From: Streptococcus minor DSM 17118
GTDB lineage: Bacteria > Bacillota > Bacilli > Lactobacillales > Streptococcaceae
Reading direction: 5' to 3'
Assembly (NCBI RefSeq): GCF_000377005.1
Contig: NZ_AQYB01000033.1
Coordinates: 310,001-374,000, forward strand
DNA length: 64,000 nucleotides
Part shown: positions 56,509-64,000 of the stretch, piece after piece
Layout: every line of letters starts with the position of its first letter
How positions within the stretch are numbered: position 1 is the first letter of the stretch
The notes under the pieces: model-generated
Database searches by the model: none
Seen by the model: the letters and a program-made list of their open reading frames with translations, nothing else
Told to the model about the DNA's origin: nothing
Position numbers and translations under genes: made by a program

Positions 56509-58158
56509 TTATGTCTTATTCTTCAGTCGAATGATAAGATCCTCCAGTCTTGAAATAGCTTCTACTGGTAATGGGGTCAAAAGATTATTTTGATTAAAGG
56601 AAAGTAGAAAATTGAGTCGCAACTGCATCCTCTCCCGCAAAAGTTGCTTGTATCTATCATCAAAAGCTGCTAAGGGATAATCTGGCAGTTCCAAATAGGA
56701 AAGATAAGTAATCTCACCAAAGGCTTTGAAATTAGCAGTTCCATCTACCACCTGCTCGATAATATTTAGGGTCACTTCCTTGGGAATACTTTTGCCCATA
56801 TAAAAACCAGTATTCAGAATATAGCAGTCTACACCCGATTCAAATAGGGTCTGAAATTTCTGATAGTCTTCCACTAAAGGATAAACACGAAATGGATTGG
56901 CATAGGGCTCAATAACCAAGGACTGATAGTTTTCCTTTGTATTTTCAGCAGCTGAGCGCTTGGTCATCAATGTACAACCCATGGTAGCAGCCAATACAGG
57001 ATCATCAACCTTGATTAAAGGTGGCAAGGAGTCATCCTTCATAATCCAATAGATAGCTTGGATGGGTTCAGCAATCTTGTCGACCCGATTGGGTGTAGAA
57101 AAACGAGATTTAACTGTTCTACCATTGCCATTACGAATATCTTCTGTCACTAATTTTTTACGGCCATTCTCATCCAAAGTCACACCACAGTTTTGAACAG
57201 ATACAAAAAAATCTTGCTCGGGATGACCAGCCGGGTAATCATTTGTTTTATCAAAATAAGCCGGTTCTAGGGCAATCGAAGAACCGTTTGATTGAGAGAC
57301 GACGAAAGCATCGTCATGCAATACCTTGATATCATATTTGCCTTTATGCTTGGCGTGGGTCAGAGTGGACTTACCAGAACCTGATAAGCCAAAAAAGGAG
57401 GCTACATAGTCTAAGCCATCTGTTTTCTTGAAAATCTTGAGTCCCCCATGACAGGAAACAAAACCATTTCGCGCCGCAATCCCCCAAGCCAAAGTTAGAG
57501 TCGCCTTTTTTAATTCTCCAAAATAATTCAGACCTAGAACAATGACGCAATTATGGACAGTGTCAAAATAAGCCAGACCATCGGGATAATCTGGGTGTTT
57601 CCACTTTGGATTAAAAAAGATATAGATATCATTCTCATTATAAACCTTAGATTGCTTGAGACGATCCTTGTATTCCTCGTTGATAATCTGAAAATTGAGT
57701 AACCAGGAGTAGAGATTGGCTACTTCCGTTTCAGGTACCATCAGGTGGGCACACACCATAAAGTCCTCATCCAAACCCACAATAGCATCCGCTTTATAAA
57801 ACTGCTGCTGTTGTGACTGGAAAATAGCTGATCGAATGATTGGAAGCAAAACCTTGTCTTCGTCAGGATTTTGACCAAAAATTCTACGTGCTTTGGCCGT
57901 CCGCCCCACTATCGCACCAGAATTGGATAACAAGACCCGGGCATAGGAAGGCAATCCCAACTCCCCTGTATGAATAACTGGTATATCCAAGACAATACTC
58001 CCTGGATCCGAAGCAGCCAACTGATAAGCTTCTTCCATACTCTTGATAGCTGAAACATGATTTGCATAAAAAGCTGTCTCAATAGTCGTTTTCAAAGCTG
58101 AAAAATAGGGAGATTGATGCCCAATCTCATCTTTGGAAAACTTCCGACGTGTCACCAT
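56509..58158 (-). CDS. pckA: ATP-dependent phosphoenolpyruvate carboxykinase family protein
   Basis: A 549-residue protein. The kinase-1a P-loop is [14 protein letters not shown], kinase-2 is VLHDDAFVV, and DIRNGNGRTVKSRFSTPNRVDKI and EPYANPFRVYP match the substrate and nucleotide regions of ATP-type PEP carboxykinases. It interconverts oxaloacetate and PEP with ATP/ADP. Many streptococci lack it. I chose the ATG at 58158 because AAAGGAG precedes it; a longer in-frame start adds 38 odd residues. A cre site overlaps its promoter, fitting a gluconeogenic or anaplerotic role under sugar repression. Confidence 0.85.
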   Translation of the reverse strand: MVTRRKFSKDEIGHQSPYFSALKTTIETAFYANHVSAIKSMEEAYQLAASDPGSIVLDIPVIHTGELGLPSYARVLLSNSGAIVGRTAKARRIFGQNPDEDKVLLPIIRSAIFQSQQQQFYKADAIVGLDEDFMVCAHLMVPETEVANLYSWLLNFQIINEEYKDRLKQSKVYNENDIYIFFNPKWKHPDYPDGLAYFDTVHNCVIVLGLNYFGELKKATLTLAWGIAARNGFVSCHGGLKIFKKTDGLDYVASFFGLSGSGKSTLTHAKHKGKYDIKVLHDDAFVVSQSNGSSIALEPAYFDKTNDYPAGHPEQDFFVSVQNCGVTLDENGRKKLVTEDIRNGNGRTVKSRFSTPNRVDKIAEPIQAIYWIMKDDSLPPLIKVDDPVLAATMGCTLMTKRSAAENTKENYQSLVIEPYANPFRVYPLVEDYQKFQTLFESGVDCYILNTGFYMGKSIPKEVTLNIIEQVVDGTANFKAFGEITYLSYLELPDYPLAAFDDRYKQLLRERMQLRLNFLLSFNQNNLLTPLPVEAISRLEDLIIRLKNKT

Positions 58159-58517
58159 AGTGGGCTCCTTTCTTGAACTATGAGTACATTTATTATAAAT
58201 TAAAAAAGCGCTTTCATAAAGAAAAAACCAAAACTTTGTGCTATTTTTCTCAAAATCCCGAACCATTTTCATCTAAAATAGAAAAGAGCACTTTTTCTAC
58301 CTTTCATAGGCAAGATATTCACACTTGGTTCACCACAGCTCCAAACTATTTTTTCCTTGTAAAGACGAGCATGACGGATAGTATGCAGTATCACTCCAGA
58401 TTGTATGCTTACTATTTCACTTCCTCTAATAAAAGAAACTTGATATGCCCTATCCACTGTTACCTATAGATTAGTATTTACGGATAAAAGCCCTAGTTAC
58501 CTAGAGCTTTTAAATCT
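58159..58517 (-). promoter_or_regulatory. pckA upstream region with promoter and cre site
   Basis: This 359-base gap holds, on the minus strand, TATAAT (58192-58197) and a cre site (58202-58217, ATGAAAGCGCTTTTTT, 15 of 16 consensus positions) lying in the promoter spacer, a position suited to CcpA repression. The glmS terminator occupies 58486-58511. The middle (about 58220-58480) shows only short overlapping reading frames with no ribosome sites; I see nothing else in it. Confidence 0.65.
58486..58511 (-). terminator. Terminator of glmS
   Basis: AAAAGCTCTAG / CTAGGGCTTTT with a 4-base loop on the minus strand, one mismatch, ending in TTTT. Confidence 0.75.
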
Positions 58518-60332
58518 TTATTCAACTGTTACAGCCTTAGCTAAATTACGTGGTTTATCCACATCTAAGCCACGTTGCAAAGAGGCATAGTAGGCAATTA
58601 GTTGTGTTGGGATAACCATAGCAATGCTTGAGAGATACGGATGAACCTGATTCACAACAATATCATCATCCTCACGGGCTAGGCCTTCCTCAACGATGGT
58701 CAGAATATTAGCACCACGCGAAACTACTTCGGCAATATTGCCACGTGTATGAGCAGCTGTCACCTCATTTGCAGAAATCAAGGCAATAACTGGTGTACCA
58801 TCTTCAATCAAAGAAATGGTTCCGTGCTTCAACTCGCCTGCTGCAAATCCTTCACACTGGATATAAGAAATTTCTTTCAATTTTAAGGCTGCTTCGATGG
58901 TGACATAGTAATCATTGCCACGCCCAATATAGAAAGCATTGCGGGTGGTAGACAAGAGTTGTTGAACTTTATCAGCAATCATGTCTTTTTCAGAGAGTGT
59001 TGCTTCAATGGACTGTGCTACGATAGACAGCTCATGGACCAAATCAAATTCCAGAGCTTCTTTCTTGCCATTCGCTTCACCAACTGCTTTTGCAAGAAAA
59101 GACAGAGCTGCCACTTGGGCTGTATAAGCTTTGGTAGATGCAACTGCAATCTCAGGTCCAGCATGGAGCAGCATCGTATAAGTTGCCTCACGCGAAAGGG
59201 TCGAACCTGGAACATTGGTGATAGTCAAGCTTGGAATACCCATTTCATTCGCTTTAACCAAAACCTGACGGCTATCGGCTGTTTCACCAGATTGGGTTAA
59301 GAGGATAAAGAGTGGTTTTTCACTAAGAAGTGGCATGTGATAGCCCCACTCAGACGCTACTCCTAGCTCAACTGGTGTATCGGTAAGAGCTTCTAGCATA
59401 TTTTTAGAGGCAAATCCAGCATTGTAAGAGGTACCAGCAGCTAGGATATAGATACGGTCTGCCTCCTGAACTGCCTTGACAATATTTGGATCTACTTTCA
59501 TACTGCCGTCTTCATTAGCATAAGTGGAAATCAGTTTACGCATAACAGTTGGTTGCTCATCGATTTCCTTTAACATGTAAAAAGGATAAGTCCCCTTACC
59601 AATGTCAGATAAGTCTAACTCAGCTGTATAGGGTTCGCGTTCTACTGGATTACCTTCATAGTCCTGAACTTGAATAGACTCTTTCGTCACAATCACCAAC
59701 TCTTTATCATGGATTTCCATAAATTGATTGGTTTCGCGAATCATGGCCATGGCATCCGAACAAACCATATTGTATCCTTCACCCAAACCAATCAATAGAG
59801 GAGACTTGTTTTTAGCAACATAGATTATATCTGGATTTTCAGCATCTAACAGGGCAAAGGCATAGGAACCTTCAATGATATGAAGGGCCTTTTTAAAAGC
59901 TTCTAAGACTTCTAGTCCCTCTTCCTCAACAAATTTACCAATCAAATGAACAGCAATTTCAGTATCAGTCTGACCCTTGAAATCATGGCCGGACAGATAA
60001 TCTTCCTTCATCTGCAAGTAGTTTTCAATCACTCCATTGTGAACCAAGACAAAGCGCCCAGTTTGGGATGTGTGAGGATGAGCATTATCAACGGTCGGTT
60101 TTCCATGGGTAGCCCAGCGAGTATGACCGATACCTGTAGATCCAGCAATGTCAATGCCGATTTTAGCACGGAGGTCAGCAATACGACCAACTGACTTGAT
60201 CAAGTTTCCTTTTTGTCCTGTTGTTACAAAAATCCCAGCTGAGTCATAGCCACGGTATTCCAACTTTTCAAGTCCCTGCATTAAGATATCTGTTGCATTA
60301 CGACTACCTACAACACCAACGATTCCACACAT
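58518..60332 (-). CDS. glmS: Glutamine-fructose-6-phosphate aminotransferase
   Basis: A 604-residue enzyme making glucosamine 6-phosphate from fructose 6-phosphate and glutamine, the entry to peptidoglycan precursors. The mature N-terminal cysteine is C2 (MCGIVGVVG), followed by the glutaminase domain. Two SIS isomerase domains follow, with SGETADSRQ and the C-terminal KPRNLAKAVTVE. The start is fixed by MCGIV; a frame open further upstream runs through the operator and is not used. There is no glmS ribozyme; control is by operators around the promoter. Confidence 0.97.
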   Translation of the reverse strand: MCGIVGVVGSRNATDILMQGLEKLEYRGYDSAGIFVTTGQKGNLIKSVGRIADLRAKIGIDIAGSTGIGHTRWATHGKPTVDNAHPHTSQTGRFVLVHNGVIENYLQMKEDYLSGHDFKGQTDTEIAVHLIGKFVEEEGLEVLEAFKKALHIIEGSYAFALLDAENPDIIYVAKNKSPLLIGLGEGYNMVCSDAMAMIRETNQFMEIHDKELVIVTKESIQVQDYEGNPVEREPYTAELDLSDIGKGTYPFYMLKEIDEQPTVMRKLISTYANEDGSMKVDPNIVKAVQEADRIYILAAGTSYNAGFASKNMLEALTDTPVELGVASEWGYHMPLLSEKPLFILLTQSGETADSRQVLVKANEMGIPSLTITNVPGSTLSREATYTMLLHAGPEIAVASTKAYTAQVAALSFLAKAVGEANGKKEALEFDLVHELSIVAQSIEATLSEKDMIADKVQQLLSTTRNAFYIGRGNDYYVTIEAALKLKEISYIQCEGFAAGELKHGTISLIEDGTPVIALISANEVTAAHTRGNIAEVVSRGANILTIVEEGLAREDDDIVVNQVHPYLSSIAMVIPTQLIAYYASLQRGLDVDKPRNLAKAVTVE

Positions 60333-60374
60333 GTTATTTACACCCTCTACATCTTGGTAGAGTTCCTTTATATT

Positions 60375-60395
60375 AAAATTGGTATAGTCTGATTT
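60375..60395 (-). promoter_or_regulatory. NagR-like operator downstream of the glmS start point
   Basis: Contains AAATTGGTATAGTCTGATTT, an imperfect palindrome like the dre sites of NagR/GntR regulators (core TGGTATAGACCA). It lies about 18-38 bases after the predicted start point. An identical 21-base copy is at 60453-60473. Confidence 0.65.
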
Positions 60396-60419
60396 TATAT
60401 TAAAAAAACTAACAAACAT

Positions 60420-60448
60420 AGTATATATCAACTATTTTTTTATGTCAA
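60420..60448 (-). promoter_or_regulatory. glmS promoter
   Basis: Perfect TTGACA (60443-60448) and TATACT (60420-60425) spaced exactly 17 bases apart on the minus strand. Transcription should start near 60413, leaving a leader of about 80 bases that contains one operator. Confidence 0.9.
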
Positions 60449-60452
60449 CAAA

Positions 60453-60473
60453 AAAATTGGTATAGTCTGATTT
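60453..60473 (-). promoter_or_regulatory. NagR-like operator upstream of the glmS -35
   Basis: An identical 21-base copy of the element at 60375-60395, in the same orientation, four bases upstream of the -35. The centres are 78 bases apart, which would allow a repressor to bridge across the core promoter. Confidence 0.65.
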
Positions 60474-60488
60474 GGTTTTTTAGTACCT

Positions 60489-60514
60489 AAAAAAACTAGC
60501 TCTATTGAGCTAGT
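60489..60514 (-). terminator. Terminator of the signal-peptidase-like gene
   Basis: A perfect 8-bp stem ACTAGCTC / GAGCTAGT with loop TATT overlaps the gene's stop codon and is followed by six T on the minus strand. Confidence 0.85.
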
Positions 60515-61044
60515 CCATTATCAATAAAACCAAACTGGCTAATGGGTTTCAAGCGGAAAGTCAAAGGACCAATAATTTGTTTTTGAGAAATCAGCCCAAA
60601 TTGACGACTATCACGCAAGTCTGTCCGTTTGTCATTTAAAATAAGATACGACCTCTTTGGTATCACCGTATGCTGACCTTCTGTCAGAGTTTCAATCGTC
60701 ATATCCTCAGTATAGTATTCAGCATAACCATGAATTTTCAAATAATCTTCCGGGATAATTTCATTATTGCGATAGAGAACGTCGTAGAGATAGGTCACAT
60801 CATCTCCTTCCATTGCAATGACACGCCCAACATACTTTTTCTTATCCACTTTGTAAAGGACAAAGTCACCATACTTGATTTTCTTGCTACGATCTGCGAT
60901 GATAACATCTTTTTCTACCAAATACTGGTTAGCCATTTGTTCATTAATAGTGACTGGTTCATACACCCAGATCCGAAGGGCAACCAAGGCTAAAATAGTG
61001 GCAACTATCAAGCCAATAAATCCATATAAATCTCTTTTTACCAT
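60502..61044 (-). CDS. S26 signal-peptidase-like protein lacking the catalytic dyad
   Basis: A 180-residue protein with one N-terminal membrane segment (about 8-27) and an extracellular signal-peptidase fold. Box D (YVGRVIAMEGDDV) and box E (LNDKRTDLRDSRQFG) are recognisable, so the family is clear. But the position before the box B methionine, normally the catalytic serine, is Q36 (NEQMANQYL), and the box D lysine is G73. It is therefore probably not a peptidase. It lies between pyk and glmS, a place where streptococci usually have a lepB/sipC-like gene. GGAATTGGAG precedes the ATG. Confidence 0.75.
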   Translation of the reverse strand: MVKRDLYGFIGLIVATILALVALRIWVYEPVTINEQMANQYLVEKDVIIADRSKKIKYGDFVLYKVDKKKYVGRVIAMEGDDVTYLYDVLYRNNEIIPEDYLKIHGYAEYYTEDMTIETLTEGQHTVIPKRSYLILNDKRTDLRDSRQFGLISQKQIIGPLTFRLKPISQFGFIDNGLAQ

Positions 61045-61101
61045 AATTTCTCCAATTCCTTTGTATTAGTATATCATATTTCATGAGAAAATGGATAGCT
61101 C

Positions 61102-61719
61102 TTATTCTCTCAGAGCTGAAAAGATGGCTTGAGCGATGACACGATTCCCAAGTGGAGTCAGGTGCAGACCATCACTGTAAAATTCTAACTGACCTTCAGT
61201 AATGGGATAAAGATTGACAAAATGAACATCCAGTTCCCGAGCTATATTCTCTACAATATGTTGAATCTCGTCGCGTACTACTGCGTTATTCAAACCAAAC
61301 CGACTGGTAGGTACATAAGGCGGTGCAACAATGAAAATATCTGGCTGGCTAGAAAGGTTCATATAGGCTTTGACAAAATCACGATATTCCCTGATAAACT
61401 GTTCCTTGTCCCAGTAGGCTGCTCGACTATCATTACTCCCAATCATAATAATGACAATATCCGCATCACTTTCCAGAGATAGCTGAGCATTTTTTTCCTT
61501 CAAATACGGATAATCGGAGGTGGACAGGAGAGAGCGGCCACTCATCCCAAAATTAGACACCTGATAGTGAGAGCCCAATAATTCTAATAAAATACTAGGA
61601 TAGGCATCTTGCTTACGATTTTCCAAGCCATAACCATAAGTCAGACTGTCTCCGACTGCTGCAATTTTAATGGCACCCTGCCCCAAAGTCATGACTGAAG
61701 GATTCATCACATCTTCCAT
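61102..61719 (-). CDS. GDSL/SGNH-family hydrolase
   Basis: A 205-residue cytoplasmic-looking hydrolase. Block I is AVGDSLTYGYG with the nucleophile serine, block III is MIGSNDSRAAYW, and block V is SDGLHLTPLGNRV with the Asp/His pair. It probably cleaves an ester, perhaps a lipid or a sugar acetyl group; the substrate is not shown. No signal peptide. GAGGAAGTG precedes the ATG. Confidence 0.85.
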   Translation of the reverse strand: MEDVMNPSVMTLGQGAIKIAAVGDSLTYGYGLENRKQDAYPSILLELLGSHYQVSNFGMSGRSLLSTSDYPYLKEKNAQLSLESDADIVIIMIGSNDSRAAYWDKEQFIREYRDFVKAYMNLSSQPDIFIVAPPYVPTSRFGLNNAVVRDEIQHIVENIARELDVHFVNLYPITEGQLEFYSDGLHLTPLGNRVIAQAIFSALRE

Positions 61720-61790
61720 TTTTTCACTTCCTCTTCATTCAATAGTCTTATTTTACCATCTTGAGGCCAATATGGAAACTAGGGAATTTG

Positions 61791-61799
61791 TGATATACT
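61791..61799 (+). promoter_or_regulatory. Promoter of the FAD oxidoreductase gene, extended -10
   Basis: TGA-TATACT ends six bases before the ATG at 61806. No clear -35. Confidence 0.6.
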
Positions 61800-61805
61800 A
61801 ACACT

Positions 61806-62912
61806 ATGAAAAAAGAAATCGTTATTATTGGTGGAGGTATTGTTGGTTCCACTGCTGCTTTTTATCTTTCCTATCATGCTGATTACCAAATTACGCTGAT
61901 TGACAATGGACAAGGAACAGCTACACGGGCTGCTGCTGGGATCATCTGCCCCTGGCTTTCTCAAAGACGCAACCAAGACTGGTATCACTTGACAGCCCAA
62001 GGTGCCAACTTCTATTTGCAGTTAATGAAGGATTTGAGCCAGGCGGGAATGGAGCAACTTCCCTATCACCAGACAGGTACTCTTGTCTTTAAGAATCAGC
62101 CACATTTATTAGAAAAACTCTATCGACTAGCTATGGAGAGAAGACAGAAAGCAGAAATGATTGGCTACTTAGAGATTGTTGAGGTAGAAAACTTGAAACA
62201 ATTCATTCCAGTCCTAGAGACTCAACAGGGTGCTGTACTGACAAGTGGTGGCGGTCGACTAGATGGTTCTGCCTTACTCGATAGTTTACAAGAACTCTTT
62301 ATTCAAAATGGTGGCACTATCATCAAGGGTCAGGCACAGTTGAGCTCAAAGAAAACCGTCCTAGTCAACCATCAGGAACTATCCTACGACCAAGTCATTT
62401 TGAGTGCTGGGGCATGGCTCCCTCAAATCTTGGAACCACTGGGATACAAGGTGGATATCAAGCCTCAAAAGGGGCAACTCTTAGAAATCACAACTGATTT
62501 CTCGACTACTCAATGGCCGGGCTGTATGTTACATGGCGAAATTGACATCTTACCGTTCGAACAGGGAAGGCTGGTTATTGGCGCTAGTCATGAAAACAAT
62601 ATGGGCTATGATCTGGAAGTGGATGAGCAACTGATAACGGATATGAAAACCACAGCCAGTCAGTTTATCCCATCACTAGAAAACTATCCCATTTCAAACA
62701 CTCGAGTCGGAATACGTGCATACACATCTGACTTTTTACCATTCTATGGTGCACTAAGCGTTCAACCTTCCATTTGGGTAGCTAGTGGTCTTGGCTCATC
62801 TGGATTGACCTCTGGACCCTTCATCGGTTGGCAAATCGCTAGAGAAATCCTTGGATTAGAAAATCCCTTTGATATGAGCCCTTTTTCACCAGATAAGTAT
62901 ATAACAAAATAA
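61806..62912 (+). CDS. FAD-dependent oxidoreductase (D-amino-acid dehydrogenase/glycine oxidase-like)
   Basis: A 368-residue DAO-family flavoprotein. The FAD-binding start is IVIIGGGIVGSTAAFYLS, a second site is AGIICPWLSQRRNQ, and the C-terminal GLGSSGLTSGPFIGWQIA binds FAD. It probably oxidises a D-amino acid or a secondary amine; the substrate is unknown. The ATG is six bases after the -10 with no ribosome site, so it is predicted leaderless. It converges with pyk. Confidence 0.82.
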   Translation: MKKEIVIIGGGIVGSTAAFYLSYHADYQITLIDNGQGTATRAAAGIICPWLSQRRNQDWYHLTAQGANFYLQLMKDLSQAGMEQLPYHQTGTLVFKNQPHLLEKLYRLAMERRQKAEMIGYLEIVEVENLKQFIPVLETQQGAVLTSGGGRLDGSALLDSLQELFIQNGGTIIKGQAQLSSKKTVLVNHQELSYDQVILSAGAWLPQILEPLGYKVDIKPQKGQLLEITTDFSTTQWPGCMLHGEIDILPFEQGRLVIGASHENNMGYDLEVDEQLITDMKTTASQFIPSLENYPISNTRVGIRAYTSDFLPFYGALSVQPSIWVASGLGSSGLTSGPFIGWQIAREILGLENPFDMSPFSPDKYITK

Positions 62913-62945
62913 GAGTCTGGGATGGACGCCCTAGACTCTTATTTG
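62911..62945. terminator. Terminator of the FAD oxidoreductase gene
   Basis: AAGAGTCT-GGG pairs with CCC-A-AGACTCTT (bulged) directly at the stop codon, with T-rich flanks on both strands. Confidence 0.7.
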
Positions 62946-63004
62946 GATATGCAGCTGAAACTAACCATAGAATGTCTGCTTCTATCTATTGACCTATTGA
63001 TTGT

Positions 63005-63040
63005 GATTAAAAAGGAAGAGTTTTCAAAACCCTTCCTTTT
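63005..63040 (-). terminator. Terminator of pyk
   Basis: AAAAGGAAG and its complement CTTCCTTTT enclose a 13-base loop, followed by TTTTT on the minus strand. Confidence 0.8.
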
Positions 63041-63060
63041 CATTTTACTATTTTAAGGCA

Positions 63061-64000
63061 TTACATTACGGTGCGGACACGCATGGTGTTCGTTGAACCA
63101 GCTACACCCACTGGTACACCGGCTACGATAACGATGTTGTCACCTGGCTTAACAAGACCTTGCTCAAGTGCCACTCTTTCAGCCAATTCAAACATATCAT
63201 CCGTTGATTTTGGTCTAGCAGTTACAACTGGGTTAACTCCCCAAGCAATCATGAGTGATTTTTGAACTTTCTCAGTGAAAGTGATTGCCAAGATATCTGC
63301 ATCTGGACGATACTTAGAAATTTGACGAGCTGAGAAACCAGTTTCAGTCACTGTTACAACCAATTTAATGTCCATTGAGTTGGTTGCATCCTTAACGGCA
63401 GAGGCAATAACTTCTGTCTTAGAAGTACGATCAAAATGCGATGAATCCAAACGACCATACTCTCTCAAAAGTGTTTGAGCATTCTTATCAATGGTTGCCA
63501 TAGCACGAACAGATTCGACTGGATACTTACCATTTGCTGATTCTCCAGAAAGCATTGTTGCATCTGTACCATCAATAACCGCATTGAAAACATCAGAAAC
63601 TTCAGAACGAGTTGCACGTGGCTTTTCAGTCATCGTTTCCAACATGTTAGTAGCTGTGATAACTGCTTTACCAGCTGCGTTGACTTTGGTAATAATCATT
63701 TTTTGGTAAACAGGAACCATTTCGAATGGAACTTCAATACCCATATCACCACGAGCAATCATGATACCATCTGAAGCAGCGATGATTTCATCAATATTAT
63801 CGATACCTTGTTGGTTTTCGATTTTCGAGAATAGTTGTACGTGCTCATTACCAGTTTCTTTCAAGATATTGCGTACTTCTTCAACATCTTTAGCCGTACG
63901 AACGAATGAGATAGCAATGAAGTTCAAACCTTGTTCCAAACCGAAACGAATATCTGCATTGTCACGTTCAGCCAAGGATGGGAAAGGAATCTTAGTGTAA
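63061..64000 (-). CDS. pyk: Pyruvate kinase, C-terminal part (partial)
   Basis: The 3' end of pyk: about 312 codons are in the window, and the reading frame stays open to the right edge. It contains SFVRTAKDVEEV, the KIENQQGIDNIDEI segment with the active-site lysine, the metal-binding GIMIARGDMGIEVPFE signature, and the C-terminal regulatory domain ending in STNTMRVRTVM. It converts PEP and ADP to pyruvate and ATP, the last step of glycolysis. The start and its promoter lie outside the window. Confidence 0.96.
   Translation of the reverse strand, partial: YTKIPFPSLAERDNADIRFGLEQGLNFIAISFVRTAKDVEEVRNILKETGNEHVQLFSKIENQQGIDNIDEIIAASDGIMIARGDMGIEVPFEMVPVYQKMIITKVNAAGKAVITATNMLETMTEKPRATRSEVSDVFNAVIDGTDATMLSGESANGKYPVESVRAMATIDKNAQTLLREYGRLDSSHFDRTSKTEVIASAVKDATNSMDIKLVVTVTETGFSARQISKYRPDADILAITFTEKVQKSLMIAWGVNPVVTARPKSTDDMFELAERVALEQGLVKPGDNIVIVAGVPVGVAGSTNTMRVRTVM

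Noticed and set aside
58173-58469. Small genes in the pckA-glmS gap
   Set aside because: The short frames on both strands have no ribosome sites and overlap the promoter and cre site.
60333-60431. Longer glmS start
   Set aside because: The mature enzyme needs cysteine at position 2 (MCGIV), and the extra codons run through the operator and leader.

Overview
The window is a chromosomal stretch of a low-GC Gram-positive coccus of the genus Streptococcus, most likely the S. suis group. This rests on protein sequences and gene order (gyrA-srtA, ciaRH, pst, pyk/signal-peptidase-like/glmS, Spx, CcpA-type cre sites). The species call is inference. There are 57 protein genes: two are cut by the window edges (rex, pyk) and one is broken by a stop codon (AEC permease). 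I saw no rRNA, tRNA, CRISPR array, prophage or intact insertion sequence.

Layout. 1-5.3 kb: end of rex, radC, srtA, gyrA (lysine at quinolone-resistance position 81) and ldh. 5.4-13.1 kb: a pyrimidine-nucleoside salvage operon on the minus strand, running methyltransferase, pdp, deoC, cdd, BMP lipoprotein, nucleoside ABC transporter. It imports nucleosides and breaks them down to base plus C2/C3 sugar fragments. 13.2-15.0 kb: coaA, rpsT and a small P-loop kinase on the plus strand. 15.1-22.4 kb: ciaRH and the pstSCAB1B2-phoU phosphate system, separated by a 105-bp inverted-repeat element. 22.4-30.9 kb: housekeeping genes (rRNA methyltransferase, inositol phosphatase, UPF0223, Spx, folC, ribF, truB), a membrane-anchored glycosidase-like protein and a DUF2130 protein. 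31.3-32.5 kb: pepT behind a long, apparently structured leader.

32.6-46.1 kb is the most distinctive part: a nine-gene minus-strand operon with a divergent PucR-type regulator. It encodes a natural fusion of FdrA and YlbE/DUF1116, a DUF2877 (YlbF) protein, an AllD-like ureidoglycolate dehydrogenase, a carbamate kinase, a YahJ/CodA-like amidohydrolase, a cysteine hydrolase and three unrelated transporters. Together these predict ureidoglycolate -> oxalurate -> oxamate + carbamoyl phosphate -> ATP + NH3 + CO2, which is energy from a ureide by substrate-level phosphorylation. Its promoter carries a perfect match to the cre consensus and a small palindrome. Genes for the earlier allantoin steps (AllB, AllC, AllE) are not present here.

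46.1-64 kb: a secreted five-repeat Bsp-like protein with a C39-like peptidase domain, the AEC pseudogene, a cation-diffusion facilitator, the mannitol PTS operon (mtlA-mtlR-mtlF-mtlD) with a probable MtlR box, a PEP carboxykinase with a cre site, glmS with two NagR-like operators flanking its promoter, a signal-peptidase-family protein that lacks both catalytic residues, a GDSL hydrolase, an FAD oxidoreductase and pyruvate kinase.

One pattern crosses the window. Four genes (the nucleoside operon's first gene, coaA, truB and the FAD oxidoreductase) have a good -10 hexamer exactly six bases before the ATG and no Shine-Dalgarno sequence, so they look leaderless.
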